From Larix kaempferi (Eukaryota > Streptophyta > Pinopsida > Pinales > Pinaceae), in NCBI GenBank assembly GCA_027924585.1, contig BSBM01001448.1, forward strand, positions 62,001 through 126,000: DNA of 64,000 nucleotides, in the 5' to 3' direction. This document shows positions 58,167 through 64,000 of the stretch, one piece after another. Position 1 is the stretch's first letter; each line of letters starts with the position of its first letter. A program made the position numbers and the translations under genes. The notes beneath the pieces were generated by a model, which did no database searches, was not told the origin of the DNA, and was given only the letters and a program-made list of their open reading frames with translations.

Positions 58167-59711
58167 TGTTGGCTCTATATATGTTCTTTAAGTTTGATGA
58201 GATAGACCTAGGTTCTACGCGGTTCAGGGAACCAACAAAACCCCTTTTCACCAGCCCTTTCGGCAACAGTCTGCGAACAAACTGAGGTCTCACCCGAGGA
58301 GAATTTATGGGGAGGTTGCGGAATCAGGTTTCCACAACCGGGTGATGCACACTTCAATAGAATTGTGGACTGTGTGAAGTTCCCCTACTTCGTGGTTAAC
58401 ACTTAGACTATCGCACATCCACGAACCGCGAGATGCGGGATGGTCGCTTAGCAACATGACAGTGCAACTGAGGACTGCGCTTCCTCTTCGGCAATCACAC
58501 AAATTCAATATACTTTACTTAGTGTAAGTTTATACATTCAACAAGTATCTTACACGGTAAAACTTGTAAACTTATACAACACGATGAACTACAATGTAAC
58601 TGCGCACTTCCGGTGCTGCACTCAGGGAATCGCACTATACAGACTTCGTTGGTTTAAGTGTTTACCCAATCAACTTATGCATTCATTTGACTTAGAAATA
58701 CTTGCATCCAACATTCACTCATATGCATTCGACACTTAGCATACTATTCTTATCATTCATTCTTCTGGGGAAGATACATGAAAGCAAAAAGACATTTACT
58801 CATAAACATGAATTTAACCATTCATCAAAAGTAAATACACATATGAAAACACATATCCAATTGCATAACAAAATGATTTAACGTGGTTCACCCCTAGGAT
58901 GGGAGTTATGTCCATAGGAACTTTTTTTATATTATCAATGGGAAGGGTATAACAGTTCCAGTCTGCGCACTCAGCTACAGACTCTCTTCTCTCTTCAGTA
59001 GGTCTCTATGCACACAGTTGCAAATCCTTTTTACAATAGTTTCTCAACAGAGATCAGTATTAACCAATACTCTCAATTGCATCTAACAATTAACCCTTTC
59101 CCTTACAAAATTTTCCCTTTTATTGATCGTTCCCTTAGGTCACGTCTTTACATTCATGATGGGATAAAAAACCCTAAGGTTGTTACCTAAAACTGGTGCG
59201 GTTACCCCGCTAACCAAGACTGTTAGGCTCTGATAGTGACTCGTCGTCATGGCCATCCTTCTGCGAGTGGTCACATCACTTTCAGCCCCTTTTTTGAGTG
59301 CATGCCAATGGGTCACTTTCATTCCCTCTATCAAGCACATGCCGATAGGTCGCTTTCATCTTGTTGTTCCTTCTCTAATGGCTTCATGTGGCCAGTTCAG
59401 GTAGTGCTACCTTTGCTCGTGCGACCGGTCATTTTCCTTCCTCACCACTCCTTACCCACCTAATGGGAATCACGGAGTATCTTAAAGAAAATAGACCATC
59501 GATTAGTCTGACTGGAATTTATACCGTTTTCCTTCCAAAATTCTGCCTTGCTGGATCTTCGCAGCACTTGCACTTCGTGCTACTATATCTCCGCAGTGCA
59601 GTAACTTTGCGGCACTGACTCTCTTACTCTGTTAATGATGCGCTGCTCTATATCCTCGTATCTCCAAAAACTGACTTATCCAAAACTGGATTTCTTGGGC
59701 CACGCCCAACA
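58167..59711 (-). repeat. GypX-3 3' LTR
   Basis: 1,545 bp; minus strand TGTTGGGCGTGGCCC ... AGAGCCAACA. A TATA-like CAATAAAAGG lies near 59120 (minus). It includes TAACGTGGTTCACC (plus strand, about 58880). It aligns with 36356-37998 throughout. Confidence 0.87.
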
Positions 59712-59723
59712 GGCCCCTAACAC

Positions 59724-59876
59724 TTACATGTGGCTCGTCCCCGAGCCAGTCGCCATAGGTTCACTACGTTGCACTTCTGTTGGCTGATATATCTTCACAG
59801 TAAATTCTTGATAAGTTACAGATAACTTCGCAACTGCGTCCTTAACGTCCTGCTCAACTATGAAATCGCCAGACAT
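59724..59876 (-). CDS. GypX-3 ORF3 remnant (50 aa)
   Basis: ATG 59876 to TAA 59724, uninterrupted. It starts MSGDF, like MSEQF of GypX-1, and ends ATGSGTSHM directly before the polypurine tract. The middle (VKDAVAKLSVTYQEFTVKI) matches the C-terminal GTVVELSANLQKFTVNL part of GypX-1 ORF3. So the N-terminal tip and C-terminal tail are fused with about 900 codons missing. Whether it is translated is unknown. Confidence 0.6.
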   Translation of the reverse strand: MSGDFIVEQDVKDAVAKLSVTYQEFTVKIYQPTEVQRSEPMATGSGTSHM

Positions 59877-60536
59877 TCACTGGAACTTGCTCTGTAGACT
59901 CACGAAATTACTTAGCGCTCACTGTAAACAGACTGAGACTATGGCTCGCTGAAAAATTTGAAAGTTGCGGTAACGCCCTCGAGTCCAGTGTTGACGGTAT
60001 TTATAGGCGCAGTTAGGCTTAGCCGTGCCCATAAACGGCTAGATAAGTATTAATTGTCATGCCCATTGGCCAAATCTGTCGAGGATTTCGGTCCTTTCCT
60101 TCATTAACTGCTTCCGAATGGCTAATTTTGAGTTAATTTCTCAAGCGACGTCTGAAAAATCACTGTATAACAATTAGTTTTCAGCTCTAACGGCTATTTT
60201 GAGGTGTTGCGTTGAACTGCGTAGATGGGTCGTCATCACTCCCAGCGTTGTTCACTGCATGGTGCTAATTTTCTTCATAATGGTCTTCGCATCCTTCTTG
60301 TTTATTTTGATTGGCGCGGCTGCCTTTTTAACTTCTCAATTGCGCACTTCTACTTCTCTTTTATTTTTCTTTTTTTTAATCTCTACGCAGCTTCACGTCT
60401 TGACTGGTGTTGCGCGGTTGATGCATCCTTTCTATTGAAATTCACGTATCGGACCAAAACTGTGTACAGACTCTGTTCAATTTCTAGTGCCCAATTTCAA
60501 CTGTACTTGACACTTAGAAATGTCCTTCTCTTCTAA
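59877..60536 (-). promoter_or_regulatory. GypX-3 pol-ORF3 spacer with TATA-like box
   Basis: 660 bp. Minus-strand GCGCCTATAAATACC places TATAAAT at 60005-59999, 123 bp before ATG 59876, and GCCTATAAAT is shared exactly with GypX-1. The plus-strand frames at 60199-60536 are not supported. Confidence 0.58.
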
Positions 60537-63500
60537 TTACCGAGGGTTCTGCGAAGTAGGACTATCCCTGTAGGTTTTTAGTCTACTTCCATTCACTAGA
60601 CCTAGTAAGTTGTCTCTGGCTAACGTGACTTACTGAGTTGCACCACTATTAGTAACATGCATAATAGTATATGGACCAAGCCAATGCATTTTAAATTTTT
60701 CAGGAAATTTCATAAACTTACTATCATACATGAGGACAAGGTCTCCTACCTGGAAGATGTTGTGCTTGATATGGTGATCATGCCATGCTTTTTCTCTGTC
60801 CTTCTGCACTTGCTGGTGAAAGCCTGCAATGAAGCGATCTTCTTCCAAACCAACCAAGTCTAGAAGCCTTTCTTGCAATGTCTCTTCATATGCCATGTCT
60901 GTGAATGCAATAATCCTTAATATTGGTACAATATACTCCATAAGCATCACAGCTTCCTGTCCATAGACCAACTTGAAAGGTGTATGGCCTGGCAGTTTCT
61001 TACAAGTTGTTCTGTATGCCCATAGTACAACTGGAATGCGCAGATCCCAATCATCTTTGTTTGTGTTGCATACTTTTGTCAGCGCATTCTCTAGCACTTT
61101 GTTAAATGCTTCGACGGTTCCATTGGCTTGTGGATGGTACAGTGTACTCCTATGATGATATATCTGAAATTCTTCAGTTAGTGCTTCAATTGTTCTATTC
61201 AAAAAGTGAGTTCCTTGATCACTCATTAAGATTTTCGGGCATCCAAATATGGTAAGGATGTTCTCGAAGATGAACTGGGTGGTAGTAACTGCGCTATAGT
61301 GGCCTTCATTGGTTTAGATTCTTCCCATCTGGTGAGGTAATCTATGGCTGTAATGATATATCTCGAACCAGTTCTCTTATCTGGTGGGTTAATCGGTCCC
61401 ACAAAATCAATAACCCATTTATCAAATGCCTGTAAAGTCAGTTGCGGTCTTAATGGCATTTCATCTCTTCACGATGGCTTTCCAGTCCTTTGGCACACAT
61501 CGTAACTTTGTCAATGTTCCTTTGCATCTTTGTGTAGGGTAGGCCACCATAGCCCCGCTCTTAGTATCTTCTGCGCAATAGCACTACCTGCGTAGTGACC
61601 TCCAGAGACACCTAAATGTGCGTCGGCCAATATAAATGGCTTCTCATGCTCTAACACCCATCTGCACAACACTTCATCCGGTCCCAACTTGTATAACTGG
61701 CCTGCTATGATAGTGAATTCTACGGATTTAACTACCAGTTGCTTCTTCTACTGCGTAGTAAAGTCTGTGGGTGCCAATACTGTAGTAAAAAATTCTACAA
61801 TGTCTTTGTAATAATCATCTGCTATTTGTATGGCAAATAACTGTGCATCAGGCATATTGTCTTCAAGATTAGTGGGTTCTTCGCCTAACTCAATCCTTAA
61901 GAGATGGTTAGGTCCTAGATTCAGTCTTCTCGGTTTAACAATTATTTCAAAGTCATACTCTTGAAAGAGTAGAATCCATATGCAAATTCTCCCCCATAAC
62001 ACTGGCTTATTGACCAAGTACTTTAGATTTGAGTGGTCAGTCACACATGGAGAAGTGCGCACCCAGCAAATAGTGCCTGAATTTCTGGAGTGCGTAAACC
62101 ATAGCTAGACCTTCTCTTTCTGTGGTCATGTAGTTCTTTTCGGCTGAAGATAGCTTTTATCTTGAAAATGCAAAGGGGTGATCAATGCCCCCTTCACCTG
62201 GTTGAGCGAGCACAACTCCCAATGCTATAGATGAAGCATCAACATGTACATGAAACGGCTTGTTCCAATACAGGAAAAAAAGGATAGGTGCAGTTACCAT
62301 TTTCTCTTTTAGTGTATCTAATCCCTTCTCGCATTATGCATTCCAGATGAACTGCGCTTCTTTCTTTAGAAGTTTCTCCATTGGTGTGGTTATCTACGCA
62401 TAACCCTTGATGAATTTTCTGTAATATCATGTATGTCCAAGCATTGTGCGAAGTTGCTTTACTGAGTTTGGTGCCAGAAGATTCACAATGACTACGATCT
62501 TCGCAAGATCAACCATCAGACCTTGCTTACATACAATGTGTCCCAGTAGTATGACATAGGGTACATAGAAAATGCATTTCTTAAATTCAAGGAGATTTGA
62601 TGTTGCATACACTTAGATAACATCATTCTTAGGTTTTCATAGTGGTTCTTCAGTAAACAAAAGATAGTCCAATCATCAAAATAGACTTCTAAGAACTTAT
62701 GGATGAAGTCCTTGAATGCAGCTACAACAACTCTAGAAACAATAGCAGGTGCATTCTTCAACCCAAATGGAATAATTGTATACTGATATGAGCCCCATTC
62801 AGTAGCAAATGTTGTCTTCTGTATTTCTGCTCAGTCTATTCTAATCTAATGGTAGCCAGAGAATCCATTAGTGAATGAGTAGGCTTCATTTCCTCCAACA
62901 TTGTCCAATACTTCATCTGTAAATGGAGTAGGAAATGGGTCATGTAACGAAGCATCATTCAGCTTCCTCATATCTACGCAGATTCTTATTTCTCCTTTTG
63001 TCTTCTTGTCCTGGATAACCATAGGGCTTATCCACTTGGATTCTTCCACTGGATCAATGATCCCTGCATCAAGCATCTTGTCGAGTTATGTCTTGACTCG
63101 TTCTTTGTATTTGGGATTTAGTCTATAAGCCCTTTGTCTGATGGGCTTCACGCCCAGTATCTTCATGACTCCCAAGTTGCCCAAAATGCCTTTCATTTTG
63201 GCGAACTTTGTCAGAAACAAATCCTCATATTCATGTAGAAGGTCGGCGATCTGCGCGACCGTTTCATCATCCCATTAGTCTCCAATGGATGTGAACTTTG
63301 GCTCTTCACTTGTGCTAATATTAAATTTTTTCGTCTTGACAAGGCTGCTCATATATAGAATTTCTAATGGAGGTCCCTCTACATCGTGCGCTCCCTTTGA
63401 TTTAGGTATATTAACATTGCGCGGATCCTCCTCATCGCTCTACTCTGCATCTTCCACATTTTTAGCGAGGTTATAACATTCAAGGGAATATTCTAACGTT

Positions 63501-63904
63501 CTTTCCCATTCTGGTTGTAGGTTCACAGGTACCTTGACGTCTTCAATTATCTTGTCTTTGATGGCCTCTAATGCCTCATTTGTACTTGGGAATTCTTCTT
63601 TGAATATCCTTTCTTTAATAACCTGTAGAGCCTCGTTTATGCTTATACAATCATCTTCAAAATTGAAAGTTCCCTCGAAGTTCGCAGTTAAAATAGACCA
63701 ATCTATGGTTCCTCTGCGAAGCTCTGTGTATGTGTACCAATTCTCTGGAATATTCTCTAGTGTGTGCACAAACAGATCAACCCATTCTATCTGTGGTCTG
63801 TGTATCCATGCTTGTGAACAAGTCTCTATGTGATCCCTTGGATTGGTTTGTCCATTATACTTTACCATGGTTAGCACAGATTTCTCTGCTAATCTTATTT
63901 GCAT
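60537..63904 (-). pseudogene. pol: GypX-3 pol: gag-like domain, RT, RNase H, integrase
   Basis: Gag-like domain at 63904-63440 (YNGQTNPRDHIETC, FVHTLENIPENWY). RT at 63430-62516 has GEIRICVDMRKLNDAS; motif A is SFTNGFSGYH, catalytic Asp to Asn; motif C is YFDD. RNase H at 62430-61748 has FHVHVDAS and retains the segment after KFRH that GypX-2 lost, with a frameshift at the TDH motif. Integrase at 61740-60537 has [28 protein letters not shown] and the HWLGPYTI module, ending QNPR and TAA. At least ten stops or shifts occur. The window cuts the gag-like domain; the protease is off the edge. Confidence 0.86.
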
Positions 63905-64000
63905 AATGTGTTTTCACTATTCCCATGTGGTCAAAGTATCCTTATGCACGGCCCACCATCTGGAAGGTGTAGCACGCAGTGCTATATCTAATGTTGGTAT
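63905..64000 (-). other. GypX-3 gag-like domain, start of visible part
   Basis: Minus strand continues the domain with ALRATPSRWWAVHK-like codons, as in GypX-2 near 44960, broken by a stop; it runs off the window. Confidence 0.6.

Larger units (their letters stand above)
58167..64000 (-). mobile_element. GypX-3, gypsy element with deleted ORF3
   Basis: Minus-strand element inserted in CopIII-2 gag; left flank CATGG (58162-58166), right end off the window. From right to left it has a gag-like domain, RT, RNase H, integrase, spacer with TATA-like box, a 50-codon ORF3 remnant, polypurine tract (59712-59721) and a 1,545-bp 3' LTR. It shares all landmarks with GypX-2 except the body of ORF3. Confidence 0.88.

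Noticed and set aside
58167-58285. C-terminal part of the CopIII-2 gag frame
   Set aside because: It reads into the GypX-3 LTR; the frame is chimeric.

Overview
The window is a repeat-only stretch of a large plant nuclear genome. Everything I can assign is LTR retrotransposon, and I see no host gene, rRNA, tRNA or CRISPR. The Copia and Gypsy families, the 12-nt initiator-tRNA-Met primer sites (TGGTATCAGAGC), the Tat-type second RNase H and the depth of nesting all point to a seed plant. A gymnosperm is plausible, but the sequence does not prove it.

Names used below. GypX is a Ty3/gypsy family with an extra sense ORF (ORF3) after pol, with three copies: GypX-1 (+), GypX-2 (-) and GypX-3 (-). 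Tat-1 is a complete Tat-type gypsy element. Copia families are CopI (two copies), CopII (one full copy, one solo LTR) and CopIII (two copies). GypY is a fragment with an unrelated terminal ORF. InsX is an LTR-like insertion.

Layout: 1-2743 is the 3' end of CopI-1, inserted in the GypX-1 integrase. 2744-36355 is GypX-1 (integrase end, ORF3, start of the 3' LTR), split by Tat-1 (2826-25208, repeat ATGGG), InsX (25579-27604, ATTGG) and CopIII-1 (29309-33420, CCATC). Tat-1 itself holds CopI-2 (11050-18369, AGAGC). CopIII-1 holds a CopII solo LTR (30802-31355, AGATA). 36356-45739 is GypX-2, inserted tail-to-tail into the GypX-1 3' LTR. 45740-49249 is the GypY tail. 49250 to the end is CopIII-2, split by CopII-1 (49585-56938, ATATC) and by GypX-3 (58167-64000, running off the window).

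Three points stand out. First, GypX carries a roughly 950-codon ORF3 of unknown function in the pol orientation, ending next to the polypurine tract. A spacer of about 640 bp with a TATA-like box precedes it in all three copies, which suggests its own promoter. Second, Tat-1 carries downstream of pol a second RNase H with all acidic motifs, and beyond that an antisense gene resembling a plant-mobile-domain protein and broken by canonical GT-AG introns. Third, GypY ends in a different coiled-coil ORF that also stops just before a polypurine tract. All copies carry stops, frameshifts or catalytic substitutions. CopI-2 is the youngest and best preserved.
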